Below, in pieces: positions 1 through 11,142 of a stretch of 64,000 bases of DNA (the stretch's first letter is position 1; each line of letters starts with the position of its first letter). The translations under genes and the position numbers were made by a program. Source of the stretch: Lasiosphaeris hirsuta (lineage: Eukaryota > Ascomycota > Sordariomycetes > Sordariales > Lasiosphaeriaceae); the NCBI GenBank assembly GCA_030549175.1, contig JAUKUA010000003.1, positions 5,146,001-5,210,000 of the forward strand, read 5' to 3'. Below the pieces are notes generated by a model that was not told the DNA's origin, did not search any database, and was given only the letters and a program-made list of their open reading frames with translations.

Positions 1-1528
1 GCTCTGGAAACAAGCACCAATATTGACGGGTATGCATTAAACTCACCATTCCCCATCTAAACATTGCCAGCATAATTGTATCTCTATCCTCCTAAAATGC
101 ATGTTCAATCGGACAGTCTGGATCTCACAGCCCATATCTGCGAGCTGAAGGACTGCGAGAATGGCAACGCAAGCGGCGGGGATGAGCCACAGACAGAGAG
201 CCCATCATCACCTCGCGAGTAACACATAAAAAGCCTGTCACGGGAGGAGGGGAGTGCAGACGACGAGGGGAGAGCACCACAGCAGACAAACAGACTTGAG
301 AGAGTGGCCCAGCACAAAAACATCTTCATGAATATGGAGCCAGGCCTGGAGTCATTGTCTATAATGCAATGATGACGGCCGCCGGTCCATCCCCTGGTTA
401 ATTGTCCCATGCTCGGATCCAGCCAGATCTTGTCGTCAAAGAGCGCGATTTTGGTGGGTGCCCAGTGTTGGGTGTGTTGGCTGCGATCGCGACTGCGGGG
501 GCGGTGGGAGGGGTGCTGCTGTGTAGGGCTTTTGGGGGATGGCACTCTCGGTCCATCACGGCTCGCACCACCACCCACCGCCTGTCTGCATCTCCATCCT
601 CGCCCAGCCTGCATCGAGATCTCTTCATGAAGCGATTGACTAGTCGCCGGCTTGGGATCGCAGGAAATAGCAGAGACTGGGTAGCTGGTTCTGAAGAGCA
701 AGGCGTCTAGATGCAGAGTCGACCGCCCAGGCCATCCCCTATCATTTGGGGAATCACCTGTTCAGTCACGCCCAGATGGATCATCGCAGGCTGCAGATCG
801 CGCAGCGGAATCAACCAAGGCACACACTTGCACACACACACCACCACATCTACACCCAGCTTTCGATACATCGACCGGACACCTGACAGGAGCTGTCGTC
901 TGCAGCTCATCTCTCACTGACGGTGTGTCCACGAAATATCGATATCGAATGCGCCCAAATTAATTCAAAATTTCGCCGAAGCTCGTTATTTTCTCTGACC
1001 CTTTCTGGCGCTCGAAATATCATCTGTCTGCTGTCTGTTTGTTGGGCTGCTCTCCTAGAGGCTGATGGAACTATGCTCTGGTCGCAGCCGTCTCTTGCTG
1101 CTGTGTCGGCTTTTTTGGGCTGTTCAACGTGGATTGCATCCTGGGGATTTGGAACGCTGACCCGCTTTTTATTTAGACTCTGGCGCTAGCCATATCCAGC
1201 GCGGTGCCCCACAAATCCTCCTGCACAGAAACCGCCTTAAATTCTAATCTCTACAAACCCCGTTAAATCAAATACTCGGATTGAACGATACCCTCCCCCA
1301 CCCATCTGGGTATACCGATTTCTTCCACAGCCACAACTGGAATACAGATATTTTTATTCCCGTTGCCTGATTCAAAGGGCGTAACGGAATTCCTTTTGTT
1401 ATTGTGTTCTTCTGGCATCATCTTGTGCGCCGCTTCTTGCACCAAGACTGGTGCTGCCCTTCGTTTGGAACGTGTTGGTGCGCCTGAGCCAGCGGGTGTC
1501 TGCCCGGTTTGCTGCATTTTCTGCCAAG
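1..1528. other. Intergenic region, no gene supported
   Basis: I see no coding region here. The open frames are mutually overlapping, lack splice signals joining them to anything, and their translations are low-complexity (Ser, Arg, Cys rich). The right half presumably holds the promoter and 5' leader of the PNUTS-like gene that starts at 1641. Confidence 0.5.
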
Positions 1529-1638
1529 GTATGAAATAAAGCGATTCACAGTCCTGCATAGCCTCACAATTCTAACACTTCCAAGCCCCACCATCTTCGG
1601 CTCACGTGATCCCCCTTTTCTGTGTTTGCTGTCCTCAG
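1529..1638 (+). other. Probable 5'UTR intron
   Basis: A donor GTATGA at 1529, a branch-point-like TCTAACAC near 1570 and an acceptor CCTCAG ending at 1638 define a 110-nt intron. It ends two bases before the ATG at 1641. This supports 1641 rather than the upstream in-frame position 1509 as the translation start. It is inferred from sequence only. Confidence 0.5.
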
Positions 1639-1640
1639 CA

Positions 1641-4600
1641 ATGGACCAGAGTCATGGCAATGGCATGGGCGAATGGGACCCGAACGGCTTCACTGGGACT
1701 TGGGATCACCAATTCACCGATCCCAACCTGGGCTTTGACCCAAACCACGGACAGGACCATACAGCGTACCACAACCCAGATAGCTATGCAGGAGGAGCAC
1801 AGCACCTAGGTGCTCAAATATCCGGCCCAGACAGCCAACCGGGTCTGTACCGCCAATTTGACTACTACACCCCGAGTGACGTCTGGTCTGGTCCGGGGCC
1901 AACGACAACACCGGCAAGCACCCAGTATGCCCACGACCCATCCATCTCTCAGAGCTACTATGCAGACCACCAATCCTCGAATGACGCCAGCCAGACAGTA
2001 GGTAGCCGCTTCGTGCTCGATGTTCCGCATGGCAACGACTTCCCAGCCCATCTTCATGCCCCCGATGGCCGGGAGGCGTCATCTCACCCTTTTAACGGCG
2101 GTGCTGTCAACCAACCAAACCCGGATAGTGGCTATATCCAAGGAGCTGTTCCGCAGTGGTCAAGGGTGCAGGCCCCGGCTCCTGCTTATGTGCCCAATCA
2201 AGAGTATGAGAACCCGCTTGCTTCGTCGCAGTCCATGACCATCCAGAGCGCCGGTCCCCGGGGCTCTCCCTCGCCATACCCAGTGGTCCACGGCCCGGTT
2301 CCAGGAGGACTCCAGAACTATCACATTGAACCGCATCAGCAGATCAATGTTCAGCAGCCCCACGCGCAATCGCATCCGCAGTATCTCCCTATCTCCAATG
2401 GCCAGCAGCTTCAAGTCCGGACGTCCGCCGCACAGCCACCTGCCCCTGCGAGGACTGTGAGTCCCCGTGTCGTGTCACAGCCAATAGCTCAAAGCTCCAT
2501 GGCTTCACAGCCGATGTTGCAACATCCAGCTGTTCAGGCACATCCTATCCAAGCTCCCCCAGCTCAGGCCCCCTTGGCCCAGCACCAAGTCTTCCAGCAG
2601 ACCGCGGCGCTAGTCGAGAGGAATAATGGCTCTGCCCTTAAGCGGCAACCAATGTTTGAAGAATCGAAAGTGCTCGCCAAGAAGCCTAAATTGACTGCTG
2701 TCCCCGTTAATGTCGGCTCACCTTTGGCATCCGAAGAGCCAGCGGTGAAACCAGTAGCGGTTGTTGAGAATACCAGTTTATTAACCGAAGGTCGCGCGCG
2801 GGAGGGAGCCACTTGGGAGGGTGTTCCACATCTAGTGATTGGGGCCTCACCAGTGAAGCTTAACGCGAAGGCACCGACTAAAAGATACGTTGTTATTTCT
2901 GCCAGAGGAGATCGGAATCCTTTGTTTCCTTACCTCCCTCACGGGTGGACTCCGGCTGAGAGCCTTGGGAATCATGCTAGTGCATACCAGAAGGCCAATG
3001 TTGAGCTTGATCGGCAAAGGGCAGACACCAGACTTGAGATCGAGTTGAAGAGGGGCGGAAACGGTCAGTGAAGCTGGAACTAATAATCTGTGAGAGCGGG
3101 CATGCTAATTTGTGGGCAGAAATACCAATAGAGTGGTGGAAAAAGCTACCTAAAGCGAAAGGAGGGACAGAGGCAGAGGTGGGTAGTTTCTTTCCCGGGT
3201 TTTTTTCTGGTCGGATGCGTGAACTGACTTTCTCGCCAGCCCAAGCGGACAGACCCCCCACCTGAGCCTGTAAACACCGCGATCAAGGCTTTCGAGTATC
3301 TTCGCATCCACCCATCGCACAAAATGAATTCCCAGGTCCTTCTCGACAATTACGAGGATTATTATCCTTTTCTAATTGAGAAGTGCCTCGCAGTTCGGGG
3401 TGCGCCTGCGTTCGACAAGATTGTGGGAATGGTCCAGGCCAAAAACAAAGACCCAAGCACCTTCAGCGCATCCGAATTCAACGCGTTGCGGCTTGAACTC
3501 CAGCCTGTTCTAGAAGAGCTCGAGGCAGCTCTCGTTGAGGGACTGAAGGCTGCTGACTCGAGTGTTTTGTCAAAGCTGGGCGATAGTACCGTCCTCCCCG
3601 TGCGACTTGTCAACATTCTCATTCGCCTCATCAACATCGGCGATGCCAACTCGACTCTGTCCAAGGCCATCCTTCGTCTCTTCAGCAAATTCACAAATTT
3701 GAAGCCCAGCCAGCTCTCGACTTGGAAGTTTCACTCAACGAAAACCAAGCTTGAAGTGCAAGGCGATACCGAGGTCAAGGATTTAATAACTGTCATCTTC
3801 GTCAACGCTGAGAAGAACTACGATGACGATACCCCCCCACCGACTAAGAAGAGGAGGGAAATGGCGCCCGAAGCAAAAAAGTCTGCCAAGGTGCCCGGTG
3901 GAAAGGCAACATTGTCAGCTCTTGGAGCGCCAAAGCGAGCGCGGGAAGAAGACTCAAACAGCGAAGGTCGAATCAATAAAAGACCGACGACTGAAGCATC
4001 TGCCTTGATTCCTCAGGGCGGTACAAGACCATCTTCTGTTGCCGGCAGACCGACAACTACCACAGTTAAGACGCCTGTTGCTAGAGGATCAACAGGGCCT
4101 GCTCAGTCCAACACAGCCCAGCTGCCCAAGCCCCGATCGAGCCTTCTGCTACCTGGAAAGATCCGCTCTGTCTCCAGACCTCTCACCAAGCCAGAGGCAG
4201 CCAAAACCGAAGCACCGAAGCCGCCAGCTAGACCCGATTTCGCGCCAAAAGTATTCACAAAACCAGAAGCAGCCAAACCAACTGTCTTTAGAACGCAGCC
4301 ATCGCAGACTGTGCTTCAGGCGCTCGACGCAGCCAGAGCCTCTAAGCCCAGGGCTCCTGAGCCGCCACAACCAAGCAAGTCAAAATTTGCTGCTCTACTA
4401 GAGGAGATTTCAGAGCCAAAGAAGGTGACGGCACCCCGACCTCCTCCGATCGCCGCCCCTCCCCTGGACGAGACGCCCGAGCAGAAAACGCGCCGGCTTC
4501 GGAAAGAGGAGCGCCGTAGACTCAACCTACACGTCACTTTTAAAAGCGAAGATCGATTGGTCGAGGTCCGCGAATTCACCCACGATCCTGAAGAAATTGG

Positions 4601-6188
4601 TGGCGAACGCGGCACTCGTGATAACAAATCTGATAGAGACAGACTGGAGGGTATGGCGTTGAAGAAGAGCCATGCGGGTGAGCTCAAGCCGTGGGATGAG
4701 CCGTTTGCCATCGACTTTGCAGGCAACGATGGTAACATCACGGAAACCAAACGAGCCGAGTGTTTCGTGACCCGCGGCGGGAACAAAGCCTTCCACACCG
4801 ACCAGCAGAAGTACATGGAGGATCGTGAAGCTAGGGAGCTAATGGTTGTCTACACCGATGTCGCCGATATTCCATTCACTCCGAAGTCGCCATCTTACGA
4901 GCCTGTAAACTCCGCTGCAGATGGTATTCCTCTGCCAGAGTCCTCCGAGTTTGAAGAGATCTACCTGCGAGCACGGGACCGTGTCCAGCTAGGACCATGG
5001 CGAGCAAAGCATGAGGCCCAGAATCGCTTGAAGGCGCAGTCTAGCCCCGGTTATGCGGATTTTACCAAGGCGATGCAATCGATCAACTCCATTGCGAACA
5101 CCTACACTGGGCTCCCGACACCTATGCAAGGTGTTGAGTCTCAGCTCGTGTCGGCCGAGACCCGAGACGAGATGATATATCGACTTCTCACCTCCGATAG
5201 GGCGAAGAATTGGAAGGATCCAGATCCGTATGATCCAGCAAGACCGAAGACGGTGCGACGACACGACTACGCCGACCCTGCAGTTCAGAAGTCGGCCGAC
5301 TTCATCGAGGACATCGTTGCGAAAATGAGAGCACTACAGCCGGTCCAACCTCAGCCGTCAGCACTTGATCCTTTTGCTGCGCAGCCAGCAGCTGTACTGC
5401 CTATAGCCACGCCTGTGCAAGTACTCCAGCAAGCATCAGTGGCACCCGACTACACGGCAGCCTGGGCGCAATACTATGCCCAGCAGGCCCAGCAACAGCA
5501 GCAAGCCGCATGGTACGCTCAACAGGCCCAGCTGGCGCAGCCGGCCCAGCAGCAGCAGCAACCGGCACATGATTCTAATAATCAGCTGTCGGCAATCCTC
5601 TCGGCCTTGGGGAACACGGCTGCTGCCGTTCCCCAGCCGCAGTACACGGCACCAGATGCCACGAACCAGCTCCAGGCGCTGATGGCTGCTCTGCAGCAGC
5701 CCCAGCAGGCCGCTCCGGCCCCTGTTCCGGCCCCGGCCGATACCCAAAATACTGAGTACCTGCTCAGTATCATGAAGTGGGCTTCGGCGCAAGGTGGCGC
5801 AGCTGCTCCCGCCGCCAACCAACCTGTTGGCAGCGGACCAGCATACGGCCAGAGCAGCTATGGCGCGTCTCGCCAGGAGCGGGACGCCTATGGCTCATCG
5901 CTCCAGGAGCGCGATGGCTTCGGCACGTCCCATCAAGAACGGGACGGCTTCGGCAGCTCGGACTCCCGTGAGCGGCACAACGCGCGCGGCGGGGGCAATG
6001 GGAGCGGCGGGGACCGCAATGGTCCCTGGGGCTCCAAGAACTCATCACAGACGCAGCCACAGTCGCAGGCTGATGTTCCGGAGCATTTGCGCGGTATCAA
6101 CCGCAGCTTGATCGGGACCAAGCAGTGCACTTTCTGGGCCCGTGGACAGTGCGCCAAGGGGGACAAGTGCACGTTCCGCCACGACTGA
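1641..6188 (+). CDS. PNUTS/Ppn1-like PP1 regulatory protein with CCCH zinc finger
   Basis: Three exons fit: 1641-3063, 3120-3178 and 3240-6188, giving 1476 residues. Intron 1 has a GTCAGT donor, TGCTAAT branch and GCAG acceptor; intron 2 has GTGGGT, AACTGAC and CCAG. Residues 1-480 are Gln/Pro/Ser-rich and disordered. From about residue 520 (MNSQVLLDNYEDYYPF) comes a helical domain like the TFIIS N-terminal (LW) domain, then a Lys/Pro/Ala linker, an RVxF-like PP1-docking motif (LHVTF, about residue 925), Gln-rich runs, and a C-terminal CCCH finger with spacing C-x7-C-x5-C-x3-H (about residues 1457-1475). This order is that of PNUTS (PPP1R10) and fission yeast Ppn1, which place PP1 in the cleavage and polyadenylation factor and act on transcription termination in the nucleus. 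The alternative is two genes, the second starting at ATG 3324 (954 residues); the frame is open from 3240 straight into 3324. Confidence 0.65.
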
Positions 6189-6905
6189 GGTGGCGTAATT
6201 TTGTTGGGGTACTTGTAGGGATAGAATCGGAAGCAGATCGGACCAGATGGGATGAACGAGACGGGATGAGTGGCAGGTAAGACGGATGGGCTCTTCGGGG
6301 CTTTCATCTGCCCTCCCACTCCCTCCCGCATAAATAACAAGATGGACAATGGACAGTCGAGCCAAGATTTGCTCAAATGGCGAGGCTGTTTTCATCGCGG
6401 CTAGCCAGGTGTCGCCTTCATCGTGCCACACCCGGATCACTACTTTTCGGAGGAAACTTGGCCCGACTCCAAGATACGAAGCAAGTTGGGACTGTGTGGA
6501 GATATTTTACAAGCGTAAATACAAGGGCATCGGGCGGCATAGCATACATAGCATACATGGCACGGTGCCCGGAGAATATCCCTTTACTTGTTTGGGTTTC
6601 ATTCACGTGGGACGGGAATGCATTTGGGGCGAACTGGGAAGGAACATGATTCTTTGTGTACTACTATGGTAGACTTGTATGTATGTACTGGAAGAGGGCA
6701 CGGGATATTTGCCCCGAGTGGTGTAACCCCCCGGACGGAAGGCGAAGAGGCCGGGACGGATGGAGCTGATTTGAGAATGCGGCCAGCATCTGCCCTGGAT
6801 AGCTAGTAGTAGCCCATGTGATCGGGGATGATAAGAATTCTGCGCGGACTCGTGTGATCTGATGGTGATTGCACACAGGCCTGAGACAAATGCTCTGTCG
6901 CCTAG
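6189..6905. other. Convergent 3' intergenic region
   Basis: This is the space between the 3' ends of the PNUTS-like gene (+) and the decarboxylase gene (-). No coding potential is visible. It should hold both 3'UTRs and polyadenylation sites, but I cannot place them. Confidence 0.5.
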
Positions 6906-8388
6906 TTACTCGAGACCCAGTTCCGTCTCGATCATTCCCTTGATAGTATCAACGGATGCCATAGCGCCTAGGAGTGCGGTTAGTGTTAGAGACGATAGGA
7001 TTGGCTGTGTTTTACAGAAAGAAGGGACGGAGTGAATACTAACCATCTATAGAAGGATTAGCTTTGGTCTATTTGGAAAGGGGGTGGGAAATGTACCTCC
7101 AGTATCGCCACATGCAAGCGTCCTGCATACAGGGTGCATTCGTTAGCATTCCACCACAATGGGGGGATTCGCGAGTGTTTGGCCTGGGATAGTATCGCTG
7201 GTGGGAATAGGGGAGGGGGGAGGGAGCGGCATACTTAGTGATGGGCTGTTCAGTCCCAAGTTAGCAATTTATTCGGCCTGGATTGGAATATAGGCAGCGG
7301 GGTCTTACACTCACTTTGATGACATGGAACCATCCGCTCGGCTGGTCTGTGTCCACAGCACTCGTCTCGCCGTTGGCGGTGGTCGGCTCCTTGATACCCC
7401 AGTCCTCGGTGAGGACGCGGATCTGCTTGGCGGTGACGGGATGTCTCCACATGGCCTGCGAGACGTCTGCTGTTAGCAGGCCGTTCAAGTGGTTGAGAGT
7501 TAAGGTACGTACCGAGTTCATTGCTGGGGCAACGGCGATGACCTTCTGCCTTCCATCAATGGCGGCGTCTGTGTCCCATGCTCGGATGACGGAAGTCAAG
7601 AGGTTGTCGCTCATGCCGTTGACGATCTATAGGCGTTGTTTAGGTGTGGTCAAGATACTACAATGGTGAGAGGGAGCGTACCTTGGCTAGGGTGTTTGCG
7701 CTAAGTGCTGTTTGTCAAGGGGTTAGGTTGCTCTGAGATGTGAGAAAGGGGTAGAAAAGCTTACGTGCAACGACAAGCATATCCGCCCCTTTCCGTTTAG
7801 CAACATTAGCGGCCATAAATCTGAAGGCATGCAAACAATCACATACATCTACGTAGCCTACTCAAGTTAGCCAACGACAGAAAAGAAAAAGACCAGAAGC
7901 GCTCACTCAATGTGCAAAATGCCCAGGCCACGACGCCAGGGCTGGGGGCCCCACTCATCAGCATCGTCGTAAACGGCCTCGACGTTGGGTAGGTGGGAGA
8001 GCGACGAGACTGTCGGCTGTTCTGCACTCTGGCCATTGAGGAACTGGCGGGCCGAGCTGGTTAGGACGATGCGGATGGATAGCTTGCCCTCGTATTTGGC
8101 CAGGGCTTTGATGATCTCGGGGACTACGCGGGAGGTCACAGTCAGGATGGATTTCCCTTCAGGAGAAGCTTAGACTCGCTCTTGATGGTGGCAACAGAGC
8201 CGGATGCGCTAGGTACCAGAGGAGGTTAGACGACCGTATCAGTCAGGGGTGTGAGAGGGAGCAGCGGCTTACGCAAGAAGGAGGTGCTTGCAATCCGAGT
8301 CCTGGCGGGCGGCGGTTATGTTGTCAAGCGAGTTGGACCGCTCACGGAGGTAGTGCGGGTCATGGTGTTCGGTGATGAACGACAACAT
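6906..8388 (-). CDS. Phosphopantothenoylcysteine decarboxylase (HAL3-type flavoprotein)
   Basis: This FMN enzyme decarboxylates 4'-phospho-N-pantothenoylcysteine to 4'-phosphopantetheine in CoA synthesis. My model has 11 exons (5' to 3'): 8388-8273, 8208-8180, 8123-7907, 7820-7765, 7707-7682, 7626-7513, 7455-7315, 7245-7235, 7122-7097, 7046-7044 and 6967-6906. It gives 266 residues with all phases consistent. Family motifs are complete: ASGSVATIK (FMN phosphate region), WGPQPWRRGLGILHIE (position of the catalytic His), VVAPLSANTLAK, the PAMNS-AMWRHP signature split by an intron, and C-terminal CGDTGDGAMA. Exon 8 is 11 nt and exon 10 is 3 nt. Intron 2 appears to be GC-AG (8179-8124). In budding yeast the enzyme is a trimer of Hal3, Vhs3 and Cab3; this short single-domain form resembles the plant and animal type, lacking the long acidic extensions. 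The family call is firm; the exact small exons are inferred. Confidence 0.88.
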
Positions 8389-9297
8389 CTTTGCTGTCTG
8401 TGTGAGTGCGTATGTATGTAATGCTACTGGTCAATCGAGACTACGGGTTGATGCAAGACTGCCCCGACACAGTGAGGGTATGAGGGCTCCAGATAATCTT
8501 GATTTCTTGACTTCACGGTGCTGGCGATGAGATCTTAGGTAGGCGTCTCAAAGTATGCTGACAAACGGGAGTTTGGGGTAATTTTTTGCTCGTCAATTCC
8601 ATGGATGGGTCTCTACTTTGTAATTATTCCCACAGTTTGTCCTCCGAGCGGTTGCCGCGCTTTGTACCGCTCCTATCCGTTGCAGCAATGCAAACGGCGT
8701 TACGATGAAGTGACGTCTCCGCCATCGCCTCCACACAACCACCTGACCAAGGTGATAGCGGACCGGCGTCGGCGACGTCATTCCGGCCAATCCTAACCCT
8801 TCATAACAGGCAATCAGTAACCATGTTGTCCGCTGCATTGCTTGTAGACAAGTTAGCCCGCTAACGACAGTTTCACAAATATACCGGATTAAATAGGCGC
8901 TGGGCTGTTGGGGTACGGTCCTAGATAAAAGCAAAATGGACCAAGTAAAAAGTAACGTGCGGCTTGTCAGCTGCTGCTGCGGCTTTCAGGGCCCGTTAGC
9001 GCTGCAGTTCCCTGTCGCGCACTAACTGCCAACCCTAGATTCCGCGGTTCTGTGGGCCAAGTGTCCGAATCAGCCAATAGATCGCGTTCAGTGGTGGGCT
9101 GATAGTGATCGCGTCGCAAGCTTCTAGGTTCCGTCAATGTCAGCGGCCGACCTCTCCCAACCCGCCTGTTCCCACATTTGCGAATTGCCAGTGAACCCCG
9201 CCAATTCCCCCAACACCCTCTCCAATCCCATAAAAACAATCGCAACCCATATTGGCAACACACCACCAATAACCGATAAACACAAAATACCTACAAT
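8389..9297. promoter_or_regulatory. Divergent promoter region
   Basis: This 909-bp region separates the divergently transcribed decarboxylase (-) and histone chaperone (+) genes. CCAAT boxes lie at 8787-8791 and 9074-9078, the latter 220 bp upstream of the chaperone ATG. TGACGT or GACGTCA motifs (CRE-like) occur at 8711 and 8774-8780. The assignment as a shared promoter follows from gene orientation; the motifs are short and could be chance. Confidence 0.4.
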
Positions 9298-10653
9298 ATG
9301 ACAACGCCCACTCCCTCCACCGGCACAGCGACGCCCATGGAGCTCGACCCAGAGCAGGCGACCCAGAGCCTCAAGGTGTCGCTGGCCGACCTGTCGGCCA
9401 GGGCAACGGCCCTGTATGCCCACAAGAACTACGAAGAGGCTGCCGAGGTTTACGCCCAGGCCGCCGAGATGCAGTCCGAGATGAACGGCGAGATGAGCCC
9501 CGAGAACGGCGAGATCCTCTTCCTCTACGGCCGCACCCTGTTCAAGATCGGCCAGGCCAAAAGCGACGTCCTGGGCGGCAAGGCCCCCGAGGCCAAGAAG
9601 CAGCCCAAGTCTGCCAAGACTTCCAAACCAGCCAAGCCCGCCAACGGCAGCAGCTCTCACAAGAACGGCGAGAGCGTCGCGGCGGCGGCGGCGGCGGAAG
9701 CCGAGGCCAAGACGAGCGAAAAGCCCGGCGCTGAGAAGAAGGGTCTATTCCATTTCGAGGGGGACGAGAACTTTGAGGACTCCGAGGAGGAGGACGACGG
9801 CGAGGACGGTGAGGAGGAGGAAGAGGACGATGATGACCTGGCCATAGCGTTTGAGATCCTTGAGATTGCGCGCGTGCTCTTCACCAAGCGGCTCGAGGCG
9901 TTCGCCGAGGCGGAGACGGACAAGGGCAAGGACGTAGCCGAGGGCGAGAACCCTACGGTGCGGCACATCAAGGAGCGCCTAGCCGACACGCACAGCCTGC
10001 TGACCGAGATCTCGCTCGAGAACGAGCGGTACCCCAATGCCATCGTCGACTCGCGCGCCTCGCTCCGCTACAAGAAGGAGCTCTACCCCGAGGAGTCCGA
10101 GATTATCGCCGAAGCGCACTATAAGCTCTCCCTGGCGCTCGAGTTCGCCTCCATGACCAAATCCTCCGACGATGACGCCGACGAGGCCGGCAAAGAGTCC
10201 GCCGCCGACAAGGAATCCTCCGGTAACGGCTTCCTCGACCAGTCCCTGCGCGACGAGGCCGCGACGGAACTCGAGGCGGCCATCGCCAGCACTAAGCTCA
10301 AGCTGCAGAACAAGGAGGTCGAGCTCGCGTCGGGGCACAACCCCGACGACAACGACCTGACGCGCCAACAGATCACCGAGGTCAAGGAGGTCATCGCTGA
10401 CATGGAGCAGCGCCTCGTCGACCTCAGGAAACCACCCGTCGACATCAACGAGGCCCTTGGCCTACCGCCCGCGGGCTCTTCCGCGCTCGCCACCTCCAAG
10501 GAGGACGAGGAGGTTAAGAAGAACGCGAATGACCTGACGGGGTTGGTCCGCAGGAAGCGCAAGGTTGGTGAGGCGGCTGTAGGAGAGGCAGTTCATGATG
10601 GGGTCGAGGCCAAAAAGGTGAAGGAAGGGGGCTATAGACCCGCGGACGAATGA
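9298..10653 (+). CDS. NASP/Sim3/Hif1-family histone chaperone (SHNi-TPR protein)
   Basis: A single 451-residue exon. NASP-family proteins bind H3-H4 (Sim3 also binds CENP-A in fission yeast) and deliver it for deposition in the nucleus. Residues about 25-95 form the first TPR unit (LSARATALYAHKNYEEAAEV, then EILFLYGRTLFKIGQA). An Ala/Lys linker and a very acidic stretch at about 153-180 interrupt the second TPR, as is diagnostic of this family, and the helix resumes with LAIAFEILEIARVLF. The SHNi-TPR core is at about 229-285 (THSLLTEISLENERYPNAIV, AEAHYKLSLALEF). A coiled helix follows (residues about 320-385) and a basic VRRKRK cluster near residue 420 is a likely nuclear localisation signal. 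There is no intron. The start was chosen because it is the first ATG and TPR1 follows directly. Confidence 0.9.
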   Translation: MTTPTPSTGTATPMELDPEQATQSLKVSLADLSARATALYAHKNYEEAAEVYAQAAEMQSEMNGEMSPENGEILFLYGRTLFKIGQAKSDVLGGKAPEAKKQPKSAKTSKPAKPANGSSSHKNGESVAAAAAAEAEAKTSEKPGAEKKGLFHFEGDENFEDSEEEDDGEDGEEEEEDDDDLAIAFEILEIARVLFTKRLEAFAEAETDKGKDVAEGENPTVRHIKERLADTHSLLTEISLENERYPNAIVDSRASLRYKKELYPEESEIIAEAHYKLSLALEFASMTKSSDDDADEAGKESAADKESSGNGFLDQSLRDEAATELEAAIASTKLKLQNKEVELASGHNPDDNDLTRQQITEVKEVIADMEQRLVDLRKPPVDINEALGLPPAGSSALATSKEDEEVKKNANDLTGLVRRKRKVGEAAVGEAVHDGVEAKKVKEGGYRPADE

Positions 10654-11142
10654 AACCCAAAATAAATGCAAAATACGGCGATGGTAGGAAAGTGGGTTTC
10701 TTAGTTTCGCTCCGTGTCGCATCTGCCCGTGGGTTTGGTTTGCCGGGCGTTTTGGTATCGTGGTCTGACAGCCCTTGCTCGCCGTCGTGCTTCTGTCTCA
10801 CCAGCGGCAGATAGGGCAGAGCAGAGGAAAGGAAAGGAAGGGGACATGTTATTGGAGGACTTTCGTGTTTTCTGTATGTATGTATCTATAATTTTGGCGG
10901 CGCTCTGTTATTTTGCCGGAGCGGATGGATGGATGGGATCACGAATCACAGATCCAGGGTTGTTGACATTGAAATCAGAGGATCCAAAGGCCAATTCCCA
11001 CCAAAATGCGATTGGCACGTAATCTCCTCGGCCAGCCCACTGTTAGGATCCCATTAAGCTTATTTCATTTATTTGCGTTTCTGTCCTTATACAACAGAGC
11101 GCAGCGCGGTGTCTCTATTCGACACGGGAGCACCGAATCACC
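10654..11142. other. Convergent 3' intergenic region
   Basis: This gap lies between the 3' ends of the histone chaperone (+) and the Rab GAP gene (-). No gene, RNA or repeat of note is visible. Confidence 0.5.

Noticed and set aside
105..701. 198-codon open frame on the minus strand
   Set aside because: Overlaps equally long frames on the other strand, has biased low-complexity composition and no domain or splice context.
1509..1640. N-terminal extension of the PNUTS-like protein to 1509
   Set aside because: It crosses a likely 5'UTR intron (1529-1638), and the ATG at 1641 has the better context.
8124..8179. GT donor (GTCTAAG) for decarboxylase intron 2
   Set aside because: It puts exon 3 out of frame with the conserved ALAKYEG region; the GC donor fits.
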